Shown here: piece after piece, positions 49,354-59,304 of the stretch | Layout of the letters: every line of letters starts with the position of its first letter | Position numbering within the stretch: position 1 is the first letter of the stretch | Source: Dehalococcoidia bacterium | GTDB lineage: Bacteria > Chloroflexota > Dehalococcoidia > Dehalococcoidales > JAUWYK01 | Assembly (NCBI GenBank): GCA_030615865.1 | Contig: JAUWYK010000001.1 | Location: 1-64,000 of the forward strand | Length of the DNA stretch: 64,000 nucleotides | Reading direction: 5' to 3' | The notes under the pieces: model-generated | Told to the model about the DNA's origin: nothing | The model's database searches: none | What the model saw: only the letters and a program-made list of their open reading frames with translations | Program-made: the position numbers and the translations under genes

Positions 49354-49926
49354 ATGCTCTATATAGCTTTAGGCAGCCTCGGTTTCCTGGTAATACACGT
49401 TTTTGACATCGTCTCCCTAAAAAGGGTTCCTGGGGCAAAACCAGTTACCTGGATAGTAGGCAGTGGCTTACTGGTTTACTCAGTCACAATGGTATGCCTT
49501 ACTCCAGATAAGCTGCCACTACCTATCTGGTCAACCTGGTTAGGCTGGGCATTACTTTCAATTTCCTTCTTCCTGCTGATATATTCCCTGTTTATTAATC
49601 TCCCCTTCCGTAAGACATATGTTGCCACTGGTGTCGGCGACAAGCTGGTAAAAACCGGGCTGTATGCCCTTGTCCGTCACCCAGGGGTGCCTTGGCTTAT
49701 CCTGGTCACGCTCTCTCTAATTCTAGTTTCAAGGTCAAGCCTAATGCTTATAGCCTCACCGATATGGATCTTGCTGGATATCCTGTTAGTAGCTATTCAG
49801 GACAAGTTCTTCTTCGGCAGGATGTTTGCCGGATATGACACCTATAGGCGGGAAACGCCAATGCTTGTGCCCAATCGACGGAGCATAAGCGCCTTCATAA
49901 ACTCTTTAAAGCAAGCTGGAGCTTGA
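49354..49926 (+). CDS. ICMT/PEMT-like membrane methyltransferase
   Basis: A 190-residue protein with about five membrane helices. The C-terminal segment LVKTGLYALVRHPGVPWLIL and FGRMFAGYDTYRRETPMLVP is the S-adenosylmethionine-binding signature of the isoprenylcysteine carboxyl methyltransferase / phospholipid methyltransferase superfamily (G-x-Y-x-x-V-R-H-P). It should methylate a lipid or an isoprenoid-linked substrate in the membrane. Its stop overlaps the reading frame of the next gene and the three genes to 52876 form an operon. Confidence 0.8.
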   Translation: MLYIALGSLGFLVIHVFDIVSLKRVPGAKPVTWIVGSGLLVYSVTMVCLTPDKLPLPIWSTWLGWALLSISFFLLIYSLFINLPFRKTYVATGVGDKLVKTGLYALVRHPGVPWLILVTLSLILVSRSSLMLIASPIWILLDILLVAIQDKFFFGRMFAGYDTYRRETPMLVPNRRSISAFINSLKQAGA

Positions 49927-49952
49927 AACCTGGACCTAAAGGAGGAAATAAA

Positions 49953-51599
49953 ATGACTACAGAAGCTGAATTACTCGTCCAAGGTAAAAATGAAGAACTA
50001 TGGCAAAAGTGTTGTAGCTTTATTGACCTGAGCCTAGAGGATTGCATGAATATTCAGCGGCGGTTACTCCTGGAGCAGCTGGAGCTACTTCAAAGGTGTA
50101 AGCTGGGCAGGAGTATCATGCGTAGGGCTGAGCCCAAAACTGTGGAGGAATTCCGCAGTCAAGTGCCACTAACCACCTATGCTGATTATGAACCATTCCT
50201 CTTAACCAAAAATGAGCGTGCCCTACCACAGAAACCGATGTTTTGGCAACACACCTCAGGCAGGTCTGGCGAGTATCCTTTCAAGTGGGTCCCGGTTACC
50301 GCCAGGCAGTTTGCCGAACTGCGAGCCTTACTGTTCGCCTGCCTAGCCTTCTCCTGCTGCCAACAAAAGGGCGAAATCGTATACAAGAGAAAGGACAAAA
50401 TCCTTTATGCTCTAGCCCCCCCACCCTACACCACCGGCTCGCTAATCCATGCCGCCCCTCATGAATTGTTTGACTTTCTGCCACCGGTAAAGGCAGCCGA
50501 GGATATGCCCTTTGAGGACAGAGTACAGCTCGGTTTCAAACTGGCTCTATCTGAGGGGCTGGATATATTTTTCGCCCTGTCCAGTATACTGGTAGCTATT
50601 GGTGAACGCCTCAGCCAGAGAAACAGGAAAATCGAGATTAAACCTCTGCTGGGTAACCCCAAGGCTCTAGCTCGGCTATTAAAAGGATTAATGAAAAGCA
50701 AACTGGCTCGCCGTCCAATACTACCCAGGGATATCTGGAAGCTTAAGGGGCTAGTCTCAACCGGCTCAGATGGCTCAGTATTCAGAGAAAGAGTCAAGGA
50801 GATGTGGGGGAGATATCCCCTGGATGTCTACGGTGGCACCGAGGGCATAATTATGGCTACACAAACATGGGATTATCAGGGTATGACTTTCATACCTCAC
50901 CTCAACTTCCTGGAGTTTATTCCTCAGGAAGAAAGCCTGAAATCCAGAGAGGACCCCTTCTACCAACCGAGCACACTACTTCTAGACGAGGTTAAGCCGG
51001 GAGAAAACTACGAACTCGTAATTACCAACTTCTACGGTGGACCGCTTATCAGGTATAAGCTCGGCGATATGATTAAGATAACATCACTGCGCAACGAACA
51101 GCTAAACATAGACATCCCTCAGATGGTATTCCACTCTCGGGTGGATGATATGATTGACATCGCCGGTTTCACCCGGTTAACCGAAAAGGTTATCTGGCAG
51201 GCCATAGAGAACACAGGAGTAGCCTATAAAGAGTGGACAGTGCGCAAGGAGGTCAGGGAGAAACCAATACTACACTTATACCTTGAGCCCAGGGAAAACG
51301 GGTATGTTACTGAGGAGCGAGTAGCTAAATCGGTACATCACGAACTCAAAAGGTTAGATGCTCCCTATGCTGACTTAGAAGCATTTCTAGGTTTAAGACC
51401 ACTAGAGGTTACTCTACTTCCCGAAAATGCCTTTCAGGGCTATATGGCAAGACAACAGGCTGCTGGTGCTGACCTGGCTCACCTGAAGCCGCCACATATC
51501 AACCCGTCTGATGGCATAATAGATTGCCTGGTTAATGGCACAGGCAAGATACCAGTAACTGGCAAGCAAGAACAGCCAGAAAGCATTCATAGCAAATAA
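49953..51599 (+). CDS. GH3-type acyl-adenylating enzyme
   Basis: A 548-residue protein similar to the GH3 auxin-responsive family, a branch of the adenylate-forming (ANL) enzymes that couple carboxylic acids to amino acids or other nucleophiles. Recognisable parts are TVEEFRSQVPLTTYADYEPF, the TSGRSGEYPFKWVPV P-loop-like motif, DVYGGTEGIIM and GPLIRYKLGDMIKI. I start at the ATG at 49953 behind AAAGGAGG. Between a membrane methyltransferase and a ketoacyl synthase it probably activates a fatty or aromatic acid for a lipid-like product. Confidence 0.8.
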   Translation: MTTEAELLVQGKNEELWQKCCSFIDLSLEDCMNIQRRLLLEQLELLQRCKLGRSIMRRAEPKTVEEFRSQVPLTTYADYEPFLLTKNERALPQKPMFWQHTSGRSGEYPFKWVPVTARQFAELRALLFACLAFSCCQQKGEIVYKRKDKILYALAPPPYTTGSLIHAAPHELFDFLPPVKAAEDMPFEDRVQLGFKLALSEGLDIFFALSSILVAIGERLSQRNRKIEIKPLLGNPKALARLLKGLMKSKLARRPILPRDIWKLKGLVSTGSDGSVFRERVKEMWGRYPLDVYGGTEGIIMATQTWDYQGMTFIPHLNFLEFIPQEESLKSREDPFYQPSTLLLDEVKPGENYELVITNFYGGPLIRYKLGDMIKITSLRNEQLNIDIPQMVFHSRVDDMIDIAGFTRLTEKVIWQAIENTGVAYKEWTVRKEVREKPILHLYLEPRENGYVTEERVAKSVHHELKRLDAPYADLEAFLGLRPLEVTLLPENAFQGYMARQQAAGADLAHLKPPHINPSDGIIDCLVNGTGKIPVTGKQEQPESIHSK

Positions 51600-51601
51600 A
51601 A

Positions 51602-52876
51602 ATGATGACAACAGATATAGATAAAAATGGCAGGCGAGTAGTCGTTACCGGTATAGGGGTTATTAGCCCTGTTGGGCTCACCGTTTCCAGCACGTGGGAA
51701 GCCCTCATTGCCGGGAAATCGGGGGTTGACTATATCACTAGCTTTGACCCTGCGCCCCTTGAGACCAGATTTGCCGCTGAAGCCAAGGGGTTTGACCCCA
51801 TGGTATATGTCAGCCGAAAAGAAGCGCACCGCATGGATAGGTTCACCCAGTTTGCTGTAGCTGCCAGTCTCCAGGCAGTGGAATCAGCAGGTCTGAAGAT
51901 AGATAGTAGCAATGCTGAGGAGACCGGCGTTATCATTGGCAGCAGCGTTGGCGGAATGCTTTCCGTTTCCAAACAGCTTGAGATATTAAACGAAGCCGGT
52001 CCAAGACGGATAAGCCCCGTTCTGGCACCGACTATGACCGGCGACGCTCCCTCGGTACAGGTTTCCTTAATATTGGGCGCCAAGGGAATGAGCTACTCGC
52101 CATCTTCAGCCTGCTCCAGCGGCAGTGATGCCATTGGACAAGCCTATCAGGCGATTAAAGCCGGCGATGCCAGGGTGGTGATAGCCGGCGGCGCTGAAGC
52201 CCCCGTCGTCCCTCTCATCGTTGCCGCCTTTAATGCTATCCGTGCTTTATCAACAAGTAATGACGGAGTGCAAGCGGCATGCCGCCCGTTTGACGCAGAG
52301 CGCGACGGCTTTGTCCTGGGCGAAGGCGCTGCCATTATGGTCATTGAAGATGCCAGCTACGCCGCTGAGCGCGGAGCTCCCATCCTGGCTGAAATCGCGA
52401 GCTATAGCGCTACCAGCGACGCCTTTCACCTCACCCAGCCTTCGCCTGATGGTGAAGGTGCCGCCAGAGCATTAAGGCTAGCCCTGAAGAGAGCTAACCT
52501 CAGCCCCGGCGATATTGACTATATTAATGCCCATGGCACAGCTACATTGCTTAATGACCGAACCGAGACCCGGGCTATTAAAAGCGTCTTTAACGGCAAT
52601 GGGCATGATGCCTACCGCATTCCCGTCTCAGCCACCAAATCTATGATAGGCCATCTTATAGGGGCCGCCGGTAGTATTGAGGCGGCAATATGCGTCCTGG
52701 CCATAAATCATGGCATCGTGCCACCAACTATAAACCTTACTCACCCCGACCCCGAGTGTGACCTGGACTATGTGCCCAATGTGGCACGCCAGGTTAAGGT
52801 AAAGACCGCCATGTCCAATTCCCTCGGCTTCGGCGGGCATAACTCAGTGCTCATCTTTCGTCATTACTCGGCATAA
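51602..52876 (+). CDS. Beta-ketoacyl-ACP synthase II-like protein
   Basis: A 424-residue FabF-type condensing enzyme. The active-site Cys is in SPSSACSSGSDAIGQA, the two histidines are in NAHGTATLLND and KSMIGHLIGAAGS, and GFGGHNSVLIF ends the core. All catalytic residues are intact. It starts two bases after the GH3 gene. No acyl carrier protein or other fab genes are adjacent, so it looks like a specialised condensing enzyme for the product of this three-gene cluster and not the housekeeping fabF. Confidence 0.88.
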   Translation: MMTTDIDKNGRRVVVTGIGVISPVGLTVSSTWEALIAGKSGVDYITSFDPAPLETRFAAEAKGFDPMVYVSRKEAHRMDRFTQFAVAASLQAVESAGLKIDSSNAEETGVIIGSSVGGMLSVSKQLEILNEAGPRRISPVLAPTMTGDAPSVQVSLILGAKGMSYSPSSACSSGSDAIGQAYQAIKAGDARVVIAGGAEAPVVPLIVAAFNAIRALSTSNDGVQAACRPFDAERDGFVLGEGAAIMVIEDASYAAERGAPILAEIASYSATSDAFHLTQPSPDGEGAARALRLALKRANLSPGDIDYINAHGTATLLNDRTETRAIKSVFNGNGHDAYRIPVSATKSMIGHLIGAAGSIEAAICVLAINHGIVPPTINLTHPDPECDLDYVPNVARQVKVKTAMSNSLGFGGHNSVLIFRHYSA

Positions 52877-52928
52877 CAGCTCACCCCTCTAACCTTCCCC
52901 TGATAAACACCCCTATCTGATATTCCTA

Positions 52929-52957
52929 TTGACAACTCTAAAGCTATAATAGATAAT
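52929..52957 (+). promoter_or_regulatory. Promoter candidate of the GGDEF/HD-GYP gene
   Basis: TTGACA at 52929-52934 and GATAAT at 52952-52957 are 17 bases apart, 66 bases before the start codon at 53023. Confidence 0.5.
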
Positions 52958-53022
52958 TGCTATTAACAATACATAATGATTATTTTTACTAGTCGCACCG
53001 AGTATCGGAGAAGAATCTCACA

Positions 53023-55548
53023 ATGAATATATGGACTGTAATACCGCTCGTCAGCTTCATAACATATGCCGTCCTAGCTGTGTTAGTCCTGCAGCAAGCT
53101 AGAAAACGAGTAAATAAGGTATTTGCTCTACTTCTTTTTGCCTCTGGCGTATGGGGTTTCACCTCTTTCATGCTGCACCTCAATGCTTATCCACAGCAGG
53201 CGCTCATATGGAATGAGCTACTCGTCGTTGCACTTCTATGGACAGCAGTCAGTTATTATCATTTCGTCAGGGCTTACAATAATAAGCCAGGGGGAATAGG
53301 CTTATATCTAGGCTATACGTCTGTACTGGTTCTCCTGGCACTTTCCCTCAGCGGCTACGTAGTTAAATCTTCCTATGTTGTTAATGGGGTTCTACATCAT
53401 GACCTTGGATTCTCACTCTACATCATAGGTGGTGTTAGTTTCATCTTCTCAATTGCCGCCATGCTGATGCTAATTAATAGATACCGCAGCTCTACAGACC
53501 CCATAGACCGCAACAGAACAATATACTTAATAGCCGGCTCAGGTATAGTAATAGCTGTAAGCTATTTCTGTAACTTAACGCCAGCTATAGCTGGGCTTTC
53601 CTTAGACCACCTCGGTCACTTGGCTAATGCCTTAATAATTGCCTATGCCATCCAGAGATACCAACTGCTCAACATCAGGCTTGTGGCGCGAAGGGGGCTG
53701 ACATACCTCATGGTAATAATCTGTCTCGTTGGCCTTTATATCGGTGCCATATTACTCGGGCAAAGGTTCATCCCTGACCAGCCACTTTCCACTATTTTAA
53801 TACTTGCCTCTGGTTTAGCCCTGGTGCTGGTGCTGCTGGCTCGCCCGCTGAGGCACCTCATTCAAGAACTAGTAGACCGTTTCTTCTACCGGGGAACCTA
53901 TGAGTACCGTCAGACGCTGCTCACTTTCAGCAGTAAAATGGGCAATATCATCAACTTGAATGAATTGGCGAGCGAAATGTTACCCGCAGTAACCAAGGCC
54001 CTAAATATTACACAAGCAAAATTGCTATTTGAGGATATTAATAGTGGTGATTTCACCACACAATTTACCTACCCTGAAGCGGAAGATGAGTCAGGCAATG
54101 AACTTAGCTTTAATGTTGAGAACCCAATAGTAGCTTGGCTGGAGAAAGAAGCTGCCCCCCTTGACCTAAAGCAAATTGATAGCATCCCAGAACTTAAGGG
54201 ATTGTGGCAGGCAGAAAAGGAAAGTTTGGCTACCTTCAACTTAGAAATCCTGTGTCCCATTAAGAGCGGGGGCGGGCTAATTGGCATCCTAGCCCTAGGC
54301 AGAAAACAGCGGGGCAACATTTACTCTCATGAAGATATAGAACTAGTAGTGGGTATGGCAAGTCAAGCTAGCATTCTAATTGAAAATGCCCACCTTTATG
54401 CCCAGGCGACAATAAGGGCAAATACCGATGGGCTGACCGGGTTATATAATCACCGCCATTTCCATGAACGTCTGGAGCAGGAGATTGCCAGAGGTTCTCG
54501 CTTCGGCAGCATGTTCTCCCTGATAATGCTAGACATAGACCTTTTCAAGTCTTATAACGATATTTACGGACATTTAGCTGGGGATGACGTTCTGCGAAGA
54601 ATAGGCAGGTACATTGAAAGCTCAATTCGAAGTATAGACCTAGCCTTTCGTTATGGGGGTGAGGAATTTGCCATTGTTCTGCCTGAGACGCGGCTTGATG
54701 CCGCCGCCAGAGTAGCCGAGCGTATTCGTAAAACAGTGGAGTCAAAAACAAGTTCTAGAGCAATGCCTATAACTGTCAGCCTCGGCATAGCCAGTTGGCC
54801 AACTGATGGCGTGATGAAAGAAGAAATCATCGCCCGTGCCGATGTAGCACTGTATCGGGCTAAACAAGCAGGAAGAAATAGAACATACCTATCCTCGGAT
54901 CTAGAGAAACCAGAAACGCCCAATATAAGCACAGAGCTTGAGGCGAGGCCAAGAGCCCTGAGTATTATCTACGCTCTAGCCGCTACCGTTGACGCTAAGG
55001 ACCACTACACCTACGGTCACTCTAGAAAAGTCAGCGAATATTCAGTAGCAATGGCTGAGGTGCTCGACCTGCCTCAGGACAGAATAGCCACCATCCGTGC
55101 TGCTAGCTTGCTACATGATATAGGCAAAGTCGGTATCCCCGATTCTATCCTCAGTAAAGAGGGGCCTCTAACCGATAAGGAATGGGAGCCGGTTAAAGTC
55201 CACCCCCAGCTTGGTGTAGAGATACTTAGACACATCATTGATTTAGTTAACTGCCTACCAGCTATCTTGCACCATCACGAACACTATGATGGTAAGGGCT
55301 ATCCTTCCGGGCTAAAAGGTGATAGTATCCCCGTAGAGGGGCGCGTCTTAGCTATAGCCGATGCCTATGATGCAATGACTTCTCCCCGACCTTACCGTGA
55401 GCAGCTATCATCGCAAGAGGCCCTTAATGAGTTAAAACGCTGTGCTGGAACTCAATTTGACCCTGAGCTGGTAGATATCTTCTGCGAGATTATCGAGTCA
55501 GCCCCGTCAAAAAAGTTAGAAATAAGTAAAAGCACAGATGTTGGTTAA
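53023..55548 (+). CDS. Cyclic-di-GMP enzyme with 7TM, GAF, GGDEF and HD-GYP domains
   Basis: An 841-residue sensor. Residues about 1-230 contain seven or eight membrane helices of the histidine-kinase 7TM sensor type. A GAF domain (about 300-455) follows, then a GGDEF domain with RYGGEEFAIVLPET (intact GGEEF) and RSID five residues before it as product-inhibition site. The C-terminal HD-GYP domain has LLHDIGKVGIPD, HHHEHYDGKGYPSGLKGD and IADAYDAMTSPRPYR. It can both make and degrade cyclic-di-GMP. Being next to the pilus locus, it may tune motility or adhesion. Confidence 0.92.
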   Translation: MNIWTVIPLVSFITYAVLAVLVLQQARKRVNKVFALLLFASGVWGFTSFMLHLNAYPQQALIWNELLVVALLWTAVSYYHFVRAYNNKPGGIGLYLGYTSVLVLLALSLSGYVVKSSYVVNGVLHHDLGFSLYIIGGVSFIFSIAAMLMLINRYRSSTDPIDRNRTIYLIAGSGIVIAVSYFCNLTPAIAGLSLDHLGHLANALIIAYAIQRYQLLNIRLVARRGLTYLMVIICLVGLYIGAILLGQRFIPDQPLSTILILASGLALVLVLLARPLRHLIQELVDRFFYRGTYEYRQTLLTFSSKMGNIINLNELASEMLPAVTKALNITQAKLLFEDINSGDFTTQFTYPEAEDESGNELSFNVENPIVAWLEKEAAPLDLKQIDSIPELKGLWQAEKESLATFNLEILCPIKSGGGLIGILALGRKQRGNIYSHEDIELVVGMASQASILIENAHLYAQATIRANTDGLTGLYNHRHFHERLEQEIARGSRFGSMFSLIMLDIDLFKSYNDIYGHLAGDDVLRRIGRYIESSIRSIDLAFRYGGEEFAIVLPETRLDAAARVAERIRKTVESKTSSRAMPITVSLGIASWPTDGVMKEEIIARADVALYRAKQAGRNRTYLSSDLEKPETPNISTELEARPRALSIIYALAATVDAKDHYTYGHSRKVSEYSVAMAEVLDLPQDRIATIRAASLLHDIGKVGIPDSILSKEGPLTDKEWEPVKVHPQLGVEILRHIIDLVNCLPAILHHHEHYDGKGYPSGLKGDSIPVEGRVLAIADAYDAMTSPRPYREQLSSQEALNELKRCAGTQFDPELVDIFCEIIESAPSKKLEISKSTDVG

Positions 55549-55554
55549 TTATCT

Positions 55555-56259
55555 TTATCGCATCGCCCGCCGGGGTGTAACCTTGTAGAGACAAGTTTCC
55601 CTCAGCCTGCAGCTGGCGCAGGCTTCAGCCTGTGTCCACGTCCTCATTTGTGGCCCTATACCGATGACCATAGAAGTTGACTTACGGGGGCTCATTATTG
55701 CCAGAGGAGTAAGGCTTATCCCAATTTCCCGTGCCGGTACCATTTCCAGCAACCGCCACTGCTCCGTAATGGGGAAACCAGGCATACCCGGGCTGATGGG
55801 GCTGCTCGCCTGATAGCCACAGGATGATGCCTCGCCTGCCATAAACTTACAGACTTCCTGAGTTAGCGAGTCCACGGCGGCGCTGCCAATGCCATCCAAA
55901 AGCATACCTCGCAAGGGCTCGCCGCGGTTAGTGTAGTCTGTTACCTGTTTTTCCAGCTTGAGGCCGATAGTGCTGACGACAACAGCCAGTTCTTTAGCCT
56001 GGGGCAGGAGTGAAGGTAATAACGAGCCACCCACCACTAGGTTGCCCTCAAGGGACAATTGCCTGCGGCTCATCTCAGTTATAGAGTAGATTTCATAGGC
56101 AATAGCCGGCTCCAGGAGATGCGTCTTCTTCACACTGGCTAGAAGTTCAAGAAGCAAACTTTTTATCTCAGGCCTGACTTTAGCACCTCCCCCCAATCCC
56201 TGCCGGCGCAGCACTTCCCTCATCTTCAGGCTCAGGGAAATATCACGGATTACGGGCAT
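55555..56259 (-). CDS. B12-dependent methionine-synthase activation-domain-like protein
   Basis: A 234-residue protein of the type annotated as vitamin-B12-dependent methionine synthase activation domain, found beside corrinoid methyltransferases. Visible pieces are LAVVVSTIGLKLEKQVTDYT, LLDGIGSAAVDSLTQEVCKF, the SPGMPGFPITEQWRLLEMV block and the C-terminal cysteine group CASCRLRETC. It may help reload or reduce the corrinoid protein encoded at 57754. It is the last gene of the minus-strand methyl-transfer operon. Confidence 0.75.
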   Translation of the reverse strand: MPVIRDISLSLKMREVLRRQGLGGGAKVRPEIKSLLLELLASVKKTHLLEPAIAYEIYSITEMSRRQLSLEGNLVVGGSLLPSLLPQAKELAVVVSTIGLKLEKQVTDYTNRGEPLRGMLLDGIGSAAVDSLTQEVCKFMAGEASSCGYQASSPISPGMPGFPITEQWRLLEMVPAREIGISLTPLAIMSPRKSTSMVIGIGPQMRTWTQAEACASCRLRETCLYKVTPRRAMR

Positions 56260-56361
56260 GTCATTCTCCTTAAGGGTCTTGCCAGTGGCGAGAGCATGCC
56301 ATCAAGATAGCCCCGATGAGCAGCCTCTCCTCCACTATGACCACCTCAGCCCGTTAATTAC

Positions 56362-57711
56362 CTATTTGTATACGCCGTATTCCTTGGTGGTATCAATCAT
56401 TGCGTGGAGATTTTCCGGCTTTGCCTGTTCAATTACCGTCCCATTGCCCAGTATATAACCACCGCCTTTGGCGCAGGTATCGATGAGTTTCTTGACGTAG
56501 TCTTTCACTTCTTGGGGTGTGCCGACGGCTAATAGATCGGGAGGTACGTTGCCGCCGATGCAGGCAACGTCGCCGAGTATTTTCTTCGCCTTAGCCATAT
56601 CTGTCCGGTCCAACCACCATATAACCTTGCCTTTGGGTAAATCCCGGACAATTTCCAGACGCGAGTTATAGCCCCCCTCAGCGAAACAAAATGGTACGAT
56701 TCCCTCATCAATCAAGCCTATGAGGATCTTTCTAAAGGTAGGCCAGTAGAATTTCTTATACTGCTCATCGGAGAGAAAACCATCGGCGCCTTTATGCATA
56801 ACTACCGCCACTATGGGGACTCCAGACGCCTTGACCCCGCCCACCCCTATCTTAATCACTAATGGCGTCATTACCTCCATGGCTTGGAGGAGCTTATCGG
56901 GCTGGCGGTACATATCCATCATTATCCCTTTAGTTCCCCTGAGGGTGTCACCAATCATGTCAAAGGGTGCCTTGGCAGGGCCGTCCCAGAAGGCGGGAAA
57001 TCCGGCGGCTGCTATTTCAGCAGCGTGAGCACCAATAGCTCCTACCCACTTCAGGGCTTCGGCGCCAGCGTCAAAAAGAGCTTTGTAGGCAGCCTGAACT
57101 GGGGGTACGCCAAAGGGTATAAAATTTAAGCCAGCTCCATACATTTCGAGCACGTTGGTGAGACTAGGGGCCGTGAAAGCCTGCAGCGCGCCGTATATGC
57201 GCGGCAGGTAGACATTACTGTAAAAGTTTGACGGGTCTTCAATAAAGGCATCATATTCATCCGCCCTCATATATTCGCCTTCGTTGCACTGATAGCCATA
57301 TTCAGGTGATACCCCATGGCCAGGCCAGGAATATAACTTGTAGTCAAGGATGTCAAAGAGCTTTCCCGGGCCAGGCACAACCGCGCCAATATGCCCATCC
57401 GGCGCAAAATCCAGCACGTATTTTCTCCATGCTATGTTGAGTTTGTCATAGTCATACATCACTTCTTGAGGGGTAAACCCGGCATAAGAAGCGGGGAAAA
57501 AGCCATAGGTGGTAAAGACCGGCACCCTGTCCGGCTTTTTCTTCATTTGAATGGCATCTTTTAGCCTGGTTGCTCTTTCCTTGTATGCCTTCTTGGCCTC
57601 CGGGCTTTGGAATTTAAGGTCATTCCCCTCAGGGTCTTTCGGCGAAAGCCAACTAGCAAACAGCTCCTCCTGCTTTTCATCCGGTGATAACTCTTCCCAT
57701 TTCTTTTCCAT
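56362..57711 (-). CDS. UroD-family (MtaA/MtbA-like) methyltransferase
   Basis: A 449-residue protein of the uroporphyrinogen decarboxylase superfamily, in the subgroup that moves methyl groups between corrinoid proteins and acceptors. Recognisable segments are ERATRLKDAIQMKKKPDRVP, VVMHKGADGFLSDEQYKKFY, CFAEGGYNSRLEIVRDLPKG and CIGGNVPPDLLAVGTPQEVK. It lies 42 bases after the corrinoid protein gene, its probable partner. A paralogue with the same unusual N-terminal EELSPDEKQEELF segment begins at 63761. The methyl donor is unknown. Confidence 0.85.
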   Translation of the reverse strand: MEKKWEELSPDEKQEELFASWLSPKDPEGNDLKFQSPEAKKAYKERATRLKDAIQMKKKPDRVPVFTTYGFFPASYAGFTPQEVMYDYDKLNIAWRKYVLDFAPDGHIGAVVPGPGKLFDILDYKLYSWPGHGVSPEYGYQCNEGEYMRADEYDAFIEDPSNFYSNVYLPRIYGALQAFTAPSLTNVLEMYGAGLNFIPFGVPPVQAAYKALFDAGAEALKWVGAIGAHAAEIAAAGFPAFWDGPAKAPFDMIGDTLRGTKGIMMDMYRQPDKLLQAMEVMTPLVIKIGVGGVKASGVPIVAVVMHKGADGFLSDEQYKKFYWPTFRKILIGLIDEGIVPFCFAEGGYNSRLEIVRDLPKGKVIWWLDRTDMAKAKKILGDVACIGGNVPPDLLAVGTPQEVKDYVKKLIDTCAKGGGYILGNGTVIEQAKPENLHAMIDTTKEYGVYK

Positions 57712-57753
57712 TTTTTTATTTCCTCCTGCACATTCTCTGCTGAGGATTCTTAC

Positions 57754-58383
57754 TTAAGCGCCGGTCCATTTTTTGGCCAGGGTAACTCCAGCCATGGCAT
57801 CTCTACCATAGGCATCAGCACCGGTATACTTCCTTATCTCCTCAGTAATCTGACCACCGCCAATCATAACCTTTACCTTATCTCTTAAGCCCGCAGCTTT
57901 CATGGCTTCTATCGTCTGTTTCATGGAATCATAAGCTAGGGTCAAAAATCCGCTCAAGCCAACAATGGGGGCACCACTTTCCTTTATCTTATCGACGAAC
58001 TTCTGTGCCGGCACATCCACGCCGAGGTCATAAACCTCGAAGCCGTTGACATCAAGCATAAAGACGACAATGTCCTTGCCAATGTCATGTATATCCCCGG
58101 CAACAGTGCCAAAAACAACCTTACCCAGACGCTTGGTCTCGGCCGCCTTGGCCAGCTTCGGCTTAACCACCTCGGTTACTGCCTTCAGTATTTCACCGGA
58201 GTATATCAGGTCAGGTATGAAATACTGGCTATCGGCAAAGCGCTTGCCCACGACTTCCAGGCCTTTTCGGGCATCGTCCAGAATTTTGATTGGCTCTTCA
58301 CCAGCACTCAGCCTATCTTTAACAATCTTAAGAGCCTCATTTTCCTTTAAATCAGCTAATGTATTAACTAGGTCAGCAGCCAT
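57754..58383 (-). CDS. Corrinoid (cobalamin-binding) methyl carrier protein
   Basis: A 209-residue protein with the two-part MtaC/MtbC fold: an N-terminal helical cap (ADLVNTLADLKENEALKIVK) and a C-terminal Rossmann-like B12 domain with the DIHDIGKDI motif (D-x-H-x-x-G, His being the lower cobalt ligand), GLSGFLTLAYDSM and VMIGGGQITEE. It carries a methyl group on cobalt between a substrate methyltransferase and an acceptor. It lies directly upstream of the UroD-type methyltransferase. Confidence 0.92.
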   Translation of the reverse strand: MAADLVNTLADLKENEALKIVKDRLSAGEEPIKILDDARKGLEVVGKRFADSQYFIPDLIYSGEILKAVTEVVKPKLAKAAETKRLGKVVFGTVAGDIHDIGKDIVVFMLDVNGFEVYDLGVDVPAQKFVDKIKESGAPIVGLSGFLTLAYDSMKQTIEAMKAAGLRDKVKVMIGGGQITEEIRKYTGADAYGRDAMAGVTLAKKWTGA

Positions 58384-58595
58384 TTTCCTTTACCTCCTTG
58401 AACTTATTGGGCTCTTTAGTCCGCTAGCGCTAATATATTGACCCCATTTGGCACCTCCCTTAATTTACCTTTCCCATTTTGTTTTACATCCTTATTGAGT
58501 TAGCCCCTCTATAGAAGGCTATGCCCTTGCTGGTGTAGCTAAGGGCATTATAATACTCATCTAGAAGCGCATCCAATAGTATATCATCAGTTGGG

Positions 58596-59300
58596 CTACA
58601 GCCCCAAATAGGCTTTTCTTATTAGTTCCTCTTTTAGAAGCTCTTTACTTTTTCCCTCTAAAGCAATCCGCCCGTTTTCCAGCACGTATGCCCGGTCGGA
58701 TATCTCCAGGGTATGTCGAACATTTTGCTCAATCAGTAAGATGGTAATTCCCTGCTCACGCAGGGACTGTATGACCTGGAAAACTTCCAATACTAACATC
58801 GGTGCCAGACCAAACGACGGCTCATCAAACATGCACAGTTTCGGCCTCGCCATTAAACCCCGACCCATAGCCAACATTTGCTGTTCGCCACCACTTAATG
58901 TCCTAGCTAATTGCCCCTCTCTCTCCTTTAATGCTGGGAAAACCTGATAAACCCGCTCAAGTGTTTCTTTCTTCTGCTTCCAGGCTCCAGAGATATACGC
59001 CCCCATCTCTAAGTTTTCACGCACTGACATGTCGGTAAAAAGTCTTCTACCCTCGGGTACATGAGAAACACCCAGTTCCACAATATTGTGAGGTGCTAGC
59101 CCGTCTATTCTCTGGCCAAGGAACTCCACACTACCTGAAGCCGGGCGTAGCAAACCGGATATAGTATTAAGCAGTGTAGTCTTACCGGCTCCATTGGCCC
59201 CAACCAAGGCGACTATTTCTGCCTCATCGATGTTTAAAGAAACATCCCATAAGGCTTGAGCCTTACCGTAAAAAGTATCTATCTTGCTAACTTTCAGCAT
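58596..59300 (-). CDS. livF: Branched-chain-type ABC transporter ATPase LivF
   Basis: A 234-residue ATPase: VGANGAGKTTLLNTISG (Walker A), the signature RTLSGGEQQMLAMGRGLM, Walker B LCMFDEPSFGLAP and VLENGRIALEG. The length and sequence are LivF-like. I start at the ATG at 59300, behind GGAGAGTAGG; the longer frame upstream overlaps livG. It ends the transporter gene set, and the corrinoid protein gene follows upstream in coordinates after about 210 bases. Confidence 0.93.
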   Translation of the reverse strand: MLKVSKIDTFYGKAQALWDVSLNIDEAEIVALVGANGAGKTTLLNTISGLLRPASGSVEFLGQRIDGLAPHNIVELGVSHVPEGRRLFTDMSVRENLEMGAYISGAWKQKKETLERVYQVFPALKEREGQLARTLSGGEQQMLAMGRGLMARPKLCMFDEPSFGLAPMLVLEVFQVIQSLREQGITILLIEQNVRHTLEISDRAYVLENGRIALEGKSKELLKEELIRKAYLGL

Positions 59301-59304
59301 AAGC

